From Paraburkholderia sp. (GTDB lineage Bacteria > Pseudomonadota > Gammaproteobacteria > Burkholderiales > Burkholderiaceae), in NCBI RefSeq assembly GCF_004298475.1, contig NZ_SCRP01000025.1, forward strand, positions 1 through 64,000: 64,000 bases of DNA, read 5' to 3'. Each line of letters begins with the position of its first letter. Position 1 is the stretch's first letter. The notes below the pieces were generated by a model, which did not search any database, had not been told where the DNA came from, and was given only the letters and a program-made list of their open reading frames with translations. Shown here piece after piece: positions 1 to 8,627 of the stretch. Position numbers and translations under genes: made by a program.

Positions 1-37
1 CCCCGGGCTTGCGAGCGAACTGACCATCCGCACCGCC

Positions 38-1189
38 GTGCAAAAAATACTTCTTGACGTCACGCGCCTGATTTCGCGCCTTTACGATGGCTTGCTGCCA
101 ACCGGCGTGGACCGCGTGGGGCTCGCCTATATCCAGAGGTACGGCCAGGCCGCCCATGCCGTATTGAGCGAGCGCGGGTTTTCATTCTTGCTGAATAAAA
201 GCGACTCCAAAGCGGCTTTTGACATACTCCTGTCGTCAAATTCTGATCGCAGCAAAATCCGTAAATTCATCGTACGAGCATGGCTAAATCGGAATACTCG
301 ATATCGTGACGACCGTGCAATTCTGTTGCATACGAGTCACAGCGGGATGGAGTTTCAGCGGTATCACCGTACGATGGCGCGTCAATCCATCCGCACCGTC
401 TTCATGGTCCACGACCTGATACCGCTGACCCACGCGGAGTACTGCCGCGCCGGGGTCGACCACACGCACCGGCGCCGCATCCATACGGCGTTGGTCCATG
501 CGTCCGGCCTGATTGCCAATTCCCAGGCGACGCTCGATTCGCTGGCCGAGGAAGCCGAAAACACGGGTATTGCGATGCCGCCGAGTGTGATTGCGCACCT
601 CGCACCCGGTGTTGACCATCGGCCTCCTGGCGTGCCGCCGATCGATACGCCCTATTTCGTGATCCTCGGCACCATCGAACCGCGCAAGAATCACTGGTTC
701 CTGCTCCACGTCTGGCGCCGCCTCGTGGAGCAAATGGGCGACGCCGCGCCAAAGCTCGTGATCATCGGCCGTCGCGGCTGGGAATGCGAGAACGTCGTCG
801 ACATGCTCGAGCGCTGTGCGCCGCTGCGCGGCGTCGTCGTCGAGGAGCCGAACTGCAGCGACGAGCGCCTGCATGCGTGGCTGCAACATGCCCGGGCATT
901 GCTCTTCCCGTCGTTTGTCGAAGGGTATGGCATGCCGCTCGTCGAGGCCCTCACGCTGCAGGTGCCCGTGCTGGCGAGCGATCTTCCGGTCTTCCACGAG
1001 ATTGCCTCGGACGTCCCGGATTATCTCGATCCACTCGACGGCCCCGGCTGGCTCACCCGAATCTGGGCCTACGCACAGCCCGACAGTGCCGAACGAGCCG
1101 CCCAGATCGCACGCATCGCCCACTTTCGCGAGCCGACCTGGGCGGAGCATTTCGAACAAGTCGACCGGTTCCTCGATTCGCTTCATTGA
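38..1189 (+). CDS. Glycosyltransferase family 4 (GT1-superfamily) protein
   Basis: A 383-residue GT-B glycosyltransferase, probably adding a sugar to a surface polysaccharide intermediate in the cytoplasm. The C-terminal nucleotide-sugar domain is clear: a GTIEPRKNH segment near residue 210 and the retaining-enzyme motif EGYGMPLVEAL near residue 300, which contains the E-x7-E pair, followed by PVLASDLPVFHEI. The N-terminal acceptor half (DVTRL, then TGVDRVGLAY) resembles polysaccharide glycosyltransferases of capsule and O-antigen loci. The start is GTG at 38. It lies so near the window edge that an earlier start cannot be excluded. The stop codon directly abuts the ATG of the KpsC-like gene, so the two are translationally linked. 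Donor and acceptor sugars cannot be deduced. Confidence 0.85.
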   Translation: MQKILLDVTRLISRLYDGLLPTGVDRVGLAYIQRYGQAAHAVLSERGFSFLLNKSDSKAAFDILLSSNSDRSKIRKFIVRAWLNRNTRYRDDRAILLHTSHSGMEFQRYHRTMARQSIRTVFMVHDLIPLTHAEYCRAGVDHTHRRRIHTALVHASGLIANSQATLDSLAEEAENTGIAMPPSVIAHLAPGVDHRPPGVPPIDTPYFVILGTIEPRKNHWFLLHVWRRLVEQMGDAAPKLVIIGRRGWECENVVDMLERCAPLRGVVVEEPNCSDERLHAWLQHARALLFPSFVEGYGMPLVEALTLQVPVLASDLPVFHEIASDVPDYLDPLDGPGWLTRIWAYAQPDSAERAAQIARIAHFREPTWAEHFEQVDRFLDSLH

Positions 1190-3229
1190 ATGAAACTCTC
1201 GACGACGCAGCCGTTCTCGCCTCCGGACGCACGCCCCCTTGATCCGCGCACATTCGCGCGCGGCAGGCGTCTGCTCGGTTGGCTCGCCGGCCAGTCGCCG
1301 CTCGTCTGGACCGATCGTTGGGCAGGCGCCGTAGTCGCCGGAATTGTGGCTCGCCTCGACTCCGCCACACAATCAGTCTGCCCGGGTCCCATCGGGGCGC
1401 GCCATGATGCACGCCATTCCCCGCTTTCGTGGTTCTGCATCCCTCCCGCGTTCGTCGGGCGCGGCGGGTTTATTGCCGCGCTGAACCACGCGTTGAGTGC
1501 TGGCACCGTCGAATCGGACCATCCGCGAGCCCGTGCATTAATGCAACGCGTGCTGGAATCGGATGCCCTTCACGCGCGCCGCCGTGTGCTCGATCTTCCC
1601 GGTGCGTGGCAAGCAGCTTCCACGAACGCGCGCATTGTCCTGTTCGACGAGCGCGAAACAACGCGGATGGACGTTTTCACCCCCGCAAAGGAACGTCGCA
1701 AACGATTTCGTGCAATGGTCGAGGCAGTTCGCCTCAGTCATCCCAACGCGGAATTCTGGCTCATGCGTTCGGCGGATACCGGTGAAGGCGGCTGGCTATC
1801 GGCCCGCGTGCCGTTGCCCTCAGGCACTCGCACTCTGGACACAGGCCACTCGTTGCGCGACGTCCTCGCCCGGGCGAACGCCATCTTTGTGCTCGGCGCG
1901 TCGGAAGGTATGGGTGCACTGCTTGCGGGCGTTCCGGTTCATGTCTTCGGTTCTCCGTACTATGCCGGCTGGGGCTTGACGAACGATCATGCTGGCCTGC
2001 CCGAACGTACCGCTCGCCCGACCCTCGACGCGCTGTTCGACGCGGCGTTCCTGCGCCTCGCGGGATATCTCGATCCACAATTTCATCGGCACGGAACGCT
2101 CGAATCCGTGCTCGACTGCGTCGAGCTGCAGCATGCAGTCGCCGCACGGTATGCGACGTTGAGCCACGTCGTCGGCGTGCGCTTCCAATGGTGGAAGCGT
2201 CCGTTCGCCACGCCCTTTCTGACGAGCGGTGGCGGAACGCTGCGGTGGGTGTCGGATCCCGCACAAGTCCGGGAACGCGAGCACGCTGTGATTTGGGGAG
2301 GCCGGCCGGCAGACGGGCTCGTGCCCGGCGTCGCGCACGTGAGGATCGAAGACGGCTTTCTGCATTCGGCCGGCCTCGGCTCCGACATGTCCCCGCCCTG
2401 CAGCCAGGTGATCGACCATCGCGGTATCTATTTTGATGCGAGCCGCCCCAGCGATTTGACGGACATACTGAACAACGCGCGCTTCACTGAAGACGAGTTG
2501 GCACGAGCGGCTACCTTGCGGCAGGAAATCGTTCGCACGGGCGTCACGAAATACAACCTCGGACGACGCAGCCCCGCATGGCAGGCTCCCCTCGGCAAGC
2601 GCGTCGTGCTCGTTGCGGGCCAGGTGGCCGACGACGCGTCCATTCGCCTCGGCACGAGCGGCATCTCGACGTCGGAAGCGCTGCTCCAGGAAGTGCGGGC
2701 GCGGAATCCCGATGCGTTCATTGTCTACAAGCCGCACCCGGATGTGCTGTCCGGCAACCGTATAGGGCTCGTCGATGCAGTGAACCTCGCCGACGTGGTC
2801 GACCCGGACGCGGACCTCCTCTCGCTCATCGAGGCGTCGGACGAGCTGCACACGCTCTCGTCGCTCGCCGGATTCGACGCGCTGCTGCGCGGCAAGGCAG
2901 TTCACACCTATGGCCGGCCGTTCTATGCCGGATGGGGATTGACAGCGGATGCGCTGCCTCAGCATTGGCGGGAACGGGAGCTGTCACTCGATATGCTGAC
3001 GGCCGGGGTCTTCCTGCGTTATGCGATTTACTGGGACTGGCGGCTGCAACTCTTCACGACGCCGGAGGCCATCGTCCGCCAATTGGCGCCGGCTGCGGCG
3101 CGCCCGCTCGACAAGATCCGCGGCAATCGGCTACGGCCACTGCTCAAGGCGGTGCGCTGGAGCCGCAACGCGCTGCATCACGCGGCGTGGCGCAGGCGTA
3201 GACACATCGAAGGGATGCAGACCATGTGA
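1190..3229 (+). CDS. kpsC: Capsule polysaccharide beta-Kdo transferase, KpsC/LipB family
   Basis: A 679-residue protein of the capsule synthesis KpsC/LipB family, close to the usual length of about 675. In characterised homologues two related Kdo transferase modules build the poly-Kdo linker that joins group 2 capsules to a lipid anchor on the cytoplasmic side of the inner membrane. The duplication is visible. The signature HVFGSPYYAGWGLT lies near residue 250 and its partner HTYGRPFYAGWGLT near residue 570, each followed by a similar tail (LDALFDAAFLR and LDMLTAGVFLR). The ATG follows the upstream stop codon with no gap. With the upstream glycosyltransferase and downstream ManC it marks the end of a capsule locus that continues left of the window. 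Family assignment is firm; linker chemistry here is inferred. Confidence 0.88.
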   Translation: MKLSTTQPFSPPDARPLDPRTFARGRRLLGWLAGQSPLVWTDRWAGAVVAGIVARLDSATQSVCPGPIGARHDARHSPLSWFCIPPAFVGRGGFIAALNHALSAGTVESDHPRARALMQRVLESDALHARRRVLDLPGAWQAASTNARIVLFDERETTRMDVFTPAKERRKRFRAMVEAVRLSHPNAEFWLMRSADTGEGGWLSARVPLPSGTRTLDTGHSLRDVLARANAIFVLGASEGMGALLAGVPVHVFGSPYYAGWGLTNDHAGLPERTARPTLDALFDAAFLRLAGYLDPQFHRHGTLESVLDCVELQHAVAARYATLSHVVGVRFQWWKRPFATPFLTSGGGTLRWVSDPAQVREREHAVIWGGRPADGLVPGVAHVRIEDGFLHSAGLGSDMSPPCSQVIDHRGIYFDASRPSDLTDILNNARFTEDELARAATLRQEIVRTGVTKYNLGRRSPAWQAPLGKRVVLVAGQVADDASIRLGTSGISTSEALLQEVRARNPDAFIVYKPHPDVLSGNRIGLVDAVNLADVVDPDADLLSLIEASDELHTLSSLAGFDALLRGKAVHTYGRPFYAGWGLTADALPQHWRERELSLDMLTAGVFLRYAIYWDWRLQLFTTPEAIVRQLAPAAARPLDKIRGNRLRPLLKAVRWSRNALHHAAWRRRRHIEGMQTM

Positions 3230-3340
3230 CGCGCTCAAATGAATTCACGACCCGCGACAGTCGGGATTAGTCTACAAGCGTCCACTTGAGCGCTTGAGGT
3301 CGCGAGCAGACATCGAGGCTTTTCAATCCGGAGTATTCCA

Positions 3341-4765
3341 ATGATTCATCCAGTTATCCTATGCGGCGGCAGTGGCACCCGCTTGTGGCCGATGTCGCGC
3401 GGTGGCTATCCGAAGCAATACCTAAAGCTGACGGGCGATCAGACGCTCGTCCAGCAGACGGCCGTCCGTCTTCAGCACATTCCCGGCGCTGCAGCACCTA
3501 TCGTCGTCACGAACAACGAGCAGCGCTTTGTCGTCGCCGAGCAACTGCGCCAGGTGGGCGTGAAGCCGTCGTCGATCGTGCTCGAACCGGTCGGCCGCAA
3601 TACGGCGCCCGCCATTGCGGTCGCGGCGCTGCTCGCGCTGCACGAGTCGCCCGACGCGCTGCTGCTCGTGCTGCCGTCCGATCACGTGATCCTGAACGAG
3701 AAGGCCTTCGTGGCTGCGGCGCTGGATGCGGCAGCGATCGCCCGCGATCAACATCTCGTAACGTTCGGCATCCAGCCGACCGAGGCGCACACCGGTTACG
3801 GCTACATCCGGCGCGGCGAACCGATCACCGACGAAAGGAGTGTCTACGCCGTCGATACTTTCGTCGAAAAGCCCGACGCTGCGACGGCCGGGCAGTTTCT
3901 CGAGGACGGCGCTTACTACTGGAACAGTGGCGTGTTCATGCTCAAGGCGTCCACGTACCTGGAAGAACTGCAACGCCATGCGCCCGAGATCGCGTGCCAG
4001 GCGGAAGCCGCACTGTCATCGGCAACGCGCGATAGCGATTTCGTGCGACTGGATAAGGATGCGTTCTCCGCTAGCCCGAACATCTCGATCGACTACGCGG
4101 TGATGGAAAAGACGGACCGCGCAGCGGTCGTCGCCGCAGCCGACCTGGGCTGGAACGACATCGGATCGTGGGCGGCGCTCGCCGACATCGCCAGTTCGGA
4201 TACGCAGGGCAACGCGTTGATCGGCGATGTGTTCGCGGATTCGGTCGGCAATTCCTATATTCGTGCCGAACACCGGATGGTCGCCGCAATCGGTCTAGAG
4301 AACGTGGTGATCGTCGAAACGGCGGATGCCGTGCTCGTCGCGCATCGCGACAAGGCTCAGGACGTGAAGAAGGTCGTCGAGTGGCTGAATGCGTCGGGCC
4401 GTCACGAGTCGGTCACGCACCGGCGCGTCATTCGTCCGTGGGGCTCGTACGAGGGCATCGACGAGGGCGATCGATTCCAGGTGAAGCGGATCGTAGTCAG
4501 TCCGGGCGAAAAACTCAGCCTGCAGATGCATCACCATCGGGCGGAGCATTGGATCGTCGTGAAGGGCACGGCACGTGTCACGAACGGCGCCAACGAAATC
4601 CTGCTGACGGAAAACCAGTCGACCTACATCCCACTCGGCACGACGCATCGCCTGAGCAACCCCGGCAAGATCCCGCTCGAGTTGATCGAGGTGCAGTCGG
4701 GTGCGTATCTCGGCGAGGACGATATCGTCCGCTTCGAAGACACCTACGGTCGCGCACCGAAGTAG
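3341..4765 (+). CDS. manC: Mannose-1-phosphate guanylyltransferase / mannose-6-phosphate isomerase
   Basis: A bifunctional 474-residue enzyme making GDP-mannose from GTP and mannose-1-phosphate, usually with a fused type II phosphomannose isomerase activity. The N-terminal nucleotidyltransferase domain has the pyrophosphorylase loop GGSGTRLWPMSR followed by PKQ (residues 9-26), the FVEKP motif near residue 173 and YYWNSGVFM near residue 193. The C-terminal cupin has QMHHHRAEHW near residue 390, the metal-binding isomerase signature. GGAG lies about 8 nt before the ATG. The gene is 111 bp downstream of kpsC in the same direction and supplies activated mannose, or precursors of GDP-fucose or GDP-rhamnose, to the polysaccharide locus. 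Confidence 0.93.
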   Translation: MIHPVILCGGSGTRLWPMSRGGYPKQYLKLTGDQTLVQQTAVRLQHIPGAAAPIVVTNNEQRFVVAEQLRQVGVKPSSIVLEPVGRNTAPAIAVAALLALHESPDALLLVLPSDHVILNEKAFVAAALDAAAIARDQHLVTFGIQPTEAHTGYGYIRRGEPITDERSVYAVDTFVEKPDAATAGQFLEDGAYYWNSGVFMLKASTYLEELQRHAPEIACQAEAALSSATRDSDFVRLDKDAFSASPNISIDYAVMEKTDRAAVVAAADLGWNDIGSWAALADIASSDTQGNALIGDVFADSVGNSYIRAEHRMVAAIGLENVVIVETADAVLVAHRDKAQDVKKVVEWLNASGRHESVTHRRVIRPWGSYEGIDEGDRFQVKRIVVSPGEKLSLQMHHHRAEHWIVVKGTARVTNGANEILLTENQSTYIPLGTTHRLSNPGKIPLELIEVQSGAYLGEDDIVRFEDTYGRAPK

Positions 4766-4804
4766 TCGTATCCGGTAGGCGGTCAAACTGATGTGCTGTG
4801 AGAG

Positions 4805-4833
4805 GTCGATGGCTTGCCCTGCAAGCCATCGAC
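4805..4833 (+). terminator. Perfect 13-bp stem-loop after manC
   Basis: The arm GTCGATGGCTTGC (4805-4817) is exactly complementary to 4821-4833 around a three-base CCT loop. It lies 40 bp past the manC stop codon. No T-tract follows, so it is not a textbook intrinsic terminator. It could end or stabilise the polysaccharide transcript, or be a transposon-associated palindrome, since an IS fragment starts about 120 bp later. Confidence 0.5.
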
Positions 4834-4950
4834 ACATCTTGAGCACGTAGATCACAGTTAAGAACAGCGTCTCATCCGGTGTGATGAATGGCAGCCGCTA
4901 CCGCCTGGCGCCGCTGCGATATCAGTCGCGGAAGCATCGCCTCGCCCCCT

Positions 4951-5148
4951 TTCGAATCGTTCAACGGCAAGTTCCGCGACGAATGCCTTAACGAGCACTG
5001 GTTCACGACGCTTGCACACGCTCGGGCAGTCATTGCGGCATGGCGCCGGGATTACAACGAGACCCGGCCTCACCAGGCACTCAATGATTTGACGCCGGGC
5101 GAATTCGCCCGGCAGCACAGCCTTCGACCCGCGGCCGAAGGCTCATAA
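4951..5148 (+). pseudogene. IS3-family transposase (OrfB) C-terminal fragment
   Basis: About 66 codons encode the end of an IS3-type DDE integrase core. The block FESFNGKFRDECLNEHWF is followed by the DYNETRPHQAL and LTPGEFA segments typical of this family, including the glutamate of the DDE triad (FRDE). Everything upstream of this block, including the two catalytic aspartates and OrfA, is missing, and the sequence just before it does not continue the family. It is an inactive remnant at the border between the polysaccharide genes and the accessory region. A possible right terminal repeat may lie around 5160-5200, but no matching left end was found. Confidence 0.8.
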
Positions 5149-5864
5149 AAGACCGAACACTAACGCTGCAGTCTGTCCAGCAAACCGGAGCGGTTCAAAG
5201 CGTATCACTCCACACATCCGCGCCGGTCCAGCCTCAGGGGTTCACTCCACACTCCAGGCAGTCCCGCAGAAACCGCTCGGCGAACTTCTGCGACACGCCG
5301 CGGATGCGCACCCGCCATTTGCCGATCTCGGCCTCCACTTCGCAACCGGGGACCATTGCAGCCGGTTCTTTCGTGGACACTCGTCGCCGAATTGGCTGAT
5401 ATCCAGCTGTCAGCACCTGCGCGATTCGATGACTTTCGGATCCTGCATTAGACGACGAACCTCTGTAGCACTTTCAAACACCGACGCGACAATACGAAGC
5501 GTCGTATTTTCAGATGAGACGAGTACTGGGTGAGCTGCTGTGCTGCCGATGAACCAAATAGCGACGAGAGATCTTCGTGAGCGAATATTCCGGTTTGCAC
5601 ATAGATGGCAAGTAAAAAACGTTTGCGTAGGCGAATTTCGATAAATTTCTCGCGCAGGACGGCAGTTTGATGCAAGGCGGATTAAATTTCGTGAAGGCTA
5701 TGCAGCACCGGTCTGTAATGCTGAACAGACAATTCTGCTTTGCCAGCAGGCAAGAAAACCTCGTTCACATTGCACGGGTTTGAATAGCAGAACGAGCGGC
5801 GCCGTTATATGATTTTCGGCGGATGCATGTATCGGCGGGGAATTCATAAAACCAGAGGAAGACC
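5149..5864. other. Non-coding, lower-GC stretch with probable mobile-element debris
   Basis: No convincing gene was seen in these 716 bases. Two short minus-strand open frames (5234-5416 and 5448-5675) lack a recognisable family, a good ribosome binding site or a coherent domain. The first could be a scrap of a transposon protein. The right half (about 5450-5860) is visibly richer in A+T than the polysaccharide genes, as expected for acquired DNA. The promoter of the following membrane-protein gene should lie in the last 100 bases. Confidence 0.5.
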
Positions 5865-6533
5865 ATGAGTGTTATCGAGGGGTTTGAGCGCAAGGCGCTC
5901 TTCAACATCACACGCGCTGTTGCCTTGGTGTGCGTTACCGTCTTTTTGCTTGCAATCATAGGCAGTGTGATTTTTGGCGTTTCTGTCTGGCAGGAGCACG
6001 TGGATACGCGTGTGTCAGCACAGGAGATTGTCGAGCCGCTGAAGCAAACTAACGCCCCGTCAGCTGATAGCCAGCAGACGCAAGGTACCCAACCTCCAGC
6101 AGAGCAAGGCGCTGCGCAAAGCCCGCTAGCCGGCTATCGGATTCCGTTTGCGTTGCAGAAGTATGTCTCCGGAGACAACGCTCAGATTCTTCGAAATCAT
6201 CTGGACGACGCACCAGCCGCGGATCGTCAGTCCTATCTGGACGAACTCGGTGCTGTAGTTACATCTGCGGAAGCGAGCAAGGTTGACGTCGTTGCAGCCA
6301 TCAACTCCTACATGCGCACGAAAAGCGAGCGCTACAAGGCGGCAGCAGTGAAGGCTGCTGAGAAATGGGAGACCCTGAAGATGGTTGCCGCTGGAACTGC
6401 CAGCGGGCTGTTACTTGTCGCCTTGTTTAGCCTCGTATTGGTGTTGCTTGCGATTGAGCGGAACACGCGTTCTCTCCGGCAAACGGCATCTGCTGCGTCT
6501 AACCAGTCGGTTAGCGAGGTGACGCAAGCATGA
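5865..6533 (+). CDS. Two-helix membrane protein of unknown function
   Basis: A 222-residue inner-membrane protein that I do not recognise. A first hydrophobic helix spans about residues 17-43 (TRAVALVCVTVFLLAIIGSV) and a second about 170-196. Between them lies a roughly 125-residue polar segment, Gln/Ala/Pro-rich at first (residues 65-85), which should be periplasmic if both termini are cytoplasmic. The C-terminal tail after helix 2 is polar. AGAGGAAGA sits 5 nt before the ATG. The stop overlaps the next gene's start (ATGA at 6530-6533), so it is coupled to the lipoprotein gene and the two probably work together at the envelope. Function is unknown. Confidence 0.75.
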   Translation: MSVIEGFERKALFNITRAVALVCVTVFLLAIIGSVIFGVSVWQEHVDTRVSAQEIVEPLKQTNAPSADSQQTQGTQPPAEQGAAQSPLAGYRIPFALQKYVSGDNAQILRNHLDDAPAADRQSYLDELGAVVTSAEASKVDVVAAINSYMRTKSERYKAAAVKAAEKWETLKMVAAGTASGLLLVALFSLVLVLLAIERNTRSLRQTASAASNQSVSEVTQA

Positions 6534-8032
6534 GTCGCCTGGCAGCCCGGAATCGGAGGCTCGTCCTCTACGGAGTTACGGTTGCCATCGCAACGTGTGT
6601 CGCTGGTTGCGGAAAGGACGAGGAAGCTGGGGGCTCGAAGGTCGCGGAGAAGAGGTTTCCGGGATACCAGCAGGTAGGGAGTTCGGGGGATGCCGCACAG
6701 TTGTGGTTCAACCCATCGGACATCAGCCGCAACGGGAGCAGCTATGTCATACATACGCTAAAGACTTTCCCCGATGGGTACGCACGTTTTGATGTGGCTA
6801 CCAATTGCCGGGACGTTACGAAGCATCTCGTGGGCACGCAGTATCGTTCTGACGGGACTGCGGACAAGGACTACCCAGGAAATGATGCTCCAGTGTCGGC
6901 GAAGTCTGAACCGGGAATGGCCGAACTCATGTCGACGGCGTGCGGAGTCGCAATGGCGTCTCGGGCGATCCAGGGTGAATTCAACGTGCCAGCGGCCCTT
7001 GAGCTTCTCTATGGGCCCTACGACGCACAATTGAAGGCGGCGACGTGGGACGACGCGTCAGTGCCATCGGACCTTCCTTGGCGAGACAACCTGATGTGGA
7101 CGCCCGGCAAACCATTGGCTGTTACGGGTGTGGCGTCCTTCGTGTTTTCGGAAGGTGGTCAGCAGAAGAAAGTCCTGGTAACCAACGCTGTCCCAGACGG
7201 TGGTGGTTGCCATGCCTGTACTGGGTTACTGGGAGTCGCAATCTTCAAGCAGGAGGGCAACGCATGGAAGTTAGACTCAAGCCAACCCTACGTTGCATCT
7301 ATGGGTGCGATGGGGTCTGTCGGCGGGGACTTTGACTGGACTCCGGCGGGAGATGACAAGTACGCGCTGGTCGTTACTGGCGGGGACATGCATCAGGGCT
7401 ATCAGACGGCGTATACGACCGTGTTCGTGCGTGGCAAGGACGGGAAGTTCGTTCAGGTCGTTGACGACGCGGATACCGGTGCGTCGGACACTGAAACGGT
7501 TGATGTTAAGACGAACTTTGTGAAGGGTAAAGATCCGGCCCACTACGACATAAAAATCGTGTTCTTGTATTCTGTCCCTGGTAAAGCAGCATACGTCGCC
7601 GACCATATCTACCAGTTCTCGGGAGGCAAGTATGTACTTGTGAGGAAGGACGATCCACCGAAGGTGATTGCCGCAAACGGTGCTGCAGACGGCGTGAATT
7701 CCGCTGTAGCCTCCGGCACGGGCGCTTATCCGGCGCCAGGCGTCCCGTCACAGGCCGCCGCAAGTCCCAGCTTCGACTGCCAGAAGGCACGCTCCGATGC
7801 TGAGCGACTGATTTGCAGTGACCCGGATCTGGCTTCCCAGGACGTCGCGTTGTCAAATCTGTTTTTGCAAGCGAAGGCGGCTGTGACCGATAAGGCCGGA
7901 TTCCGCGAGCGAGTGCGCCAGCAATGGAACTATCGCGAATCGGCTTGCCACGACCGGGACTGTTTGGCTCGCTGGTACGCCGCTCAGCGTGCATACCTCT
8001 CGCAAGTGGCGCAGACGGGACGATTGGACTGA
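6530..8032 (+). CDS. Lipoprotein with C-terminal LprI-type (DUF1311) domain
   Basis: A 500-residue predicted lipoprotein. The N-terminus has a basic start, a hydrophobic stretch and the lipobox VAGC at about residues 23-26. The large middle part is unassigned; it contains a conspicuous GGGCHACTG cysteine pair near residue 230 and GGDFDW/GGDMHQGY motifs. Residues about 415-495 form a lysozyme-inhibitor LprI-like domain, recognisable by FDCQKARSDAERLIC, CHDRDC and the final WYAAQRAYL. The four cysteines probably form disulphides. It overlaps the upstream membrane-protein gene by 4 nt. The LprI domain hints at an envelope or lysozyme-related role, but this family is broad and often of unknown function. 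Confidence 0.8.
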   Translation: MSRLAARNRRLVLYGVTVAIATCVAGCGKDEEAGGSKVAEKRFPGYQQVGSSGDAAQLWFNPSDISRNGSSYVIHTLKTFPDGYARFDVATNCRDVTKHLVGTQYRSDGTADKDYPGNDAPVSAKSEPGMAELMSTACGVAMASRAIQGEFNVPAALELLYGPYDAQLKAATWDDASVPSDLPWRDNLMWTPGKPLAVTGVASFVFSEGGQQKKVLVTNAVPDGGGCHACTGLLGVAIFKQEGNAWKLDSSQPYVASMGAMGSVGGDFDWTPAGDDKYALVVTGGDMHQGYQTAYTTVFVRGKDGKFVQVVDDADTGASDTETVDVKTNFVKGKDPAHYDIKIVFLYSVPGKAAYVADHIYQFSGGKYVLVRKDDPPKVIAANGAADGVNSAVASGTGAYPAPGVPSQAAASPSFDCQKARSDAERLICSDPDLASQDVALSNLFLQAKAAVTDKAGFRERVRQQWNYRESACHDRDCLARWYAAQRAYLSQVAQTGRLD

Positions 8033-8175
8033 AACACGTTGTGCGGCATGGTGCGGAGGCACATCAATGCTCGAATATTCGCACCGGCATCGTGCAGGGA
8101 CATCAGGAAGACCCTTGACGGCTAGCGCGCAAGAAAAGAGCCTGCATACCTCACGAACGCCGCGGGGAAACGGTA

Positions 8176-8466
8176 ATGCAAATACGACAGCTCAAGGTCA
8201 CAAATTTTCGGGGCATCGCGTCGTTGGATTGGTCTCCTGGGCTATCGTTCTGCTGTCTGATTGGCCCGGGTGATTCCGGCAAGTCGACAGTCCTTGACGC
8301 TATAGAGGCAACACTTTCCTCGCGGTGGTTCTCATTTACGGAAGCGGACTTCATAGGCGGCGACACTACGAAGGCGATTCAGATCGAAGTCACGGTGGGC
8401 GAGTTGTCTGGCAGGCTGTTGAAATTCTCCCGAGAGGCCCGCCGCAGGAATTTGTCGACCTCGTAA
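8176..8466 (+). pseudogene. Truncated OLD-family ATP-dependent endonuclease (ATPase N-terminus)
   Basis: Only the first 75 or so residues of an ABC-type ATPase of the OLD/RecF-like group remain. The opening MQIRQLKVTNFRGI, the Walker A loop IGPGDSGKST near residue 30 and the following LDAIEATLSSRW are typical of OLD-type ATPase-TOPRIM nucleases, which normally exceed 500 residues. After residue 75 the similarity is lost and a stop follows at codon 97. The signature motif, Walker B and TOPRIM domain are absent. A GGGAAACGG site precedes the ATG. Such nucleases are often in phage-defence settings, so this may be a deleted defence gene. The sequence after it to 8627 contains no gene. Confidence 0.7.
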
Positions 8467-8627
8467 AACACGCTACAAGCCTCTCGCGCGACTTCGGTAA
8501 GGGGTAGTGCCCCCCGAAAACCGTCTGCGAGCCCCCACAGGACGGCTTTTTCAACAGCCTGCTAGGGCGCCGCAAGCACAATGTGAACTACCGCAAATTG
8601 GCACAATGCGGTCACTGATGGTTGCCG

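Noticed and set aside
284..1372. A 362-residue minus-strand open frame
   Set aside because: It is antisense to the glycosyltransferase and KpsC genes, has no family pattern and an Arg-rich composition typical of a shadow frame in high-GC DNA.
5234..5675. Two short minus-strand open frames of 60 and 75 residues
   Set aside because: No family, no convincing ribosome site and lying in mobile-element debris; treated as non-coding.
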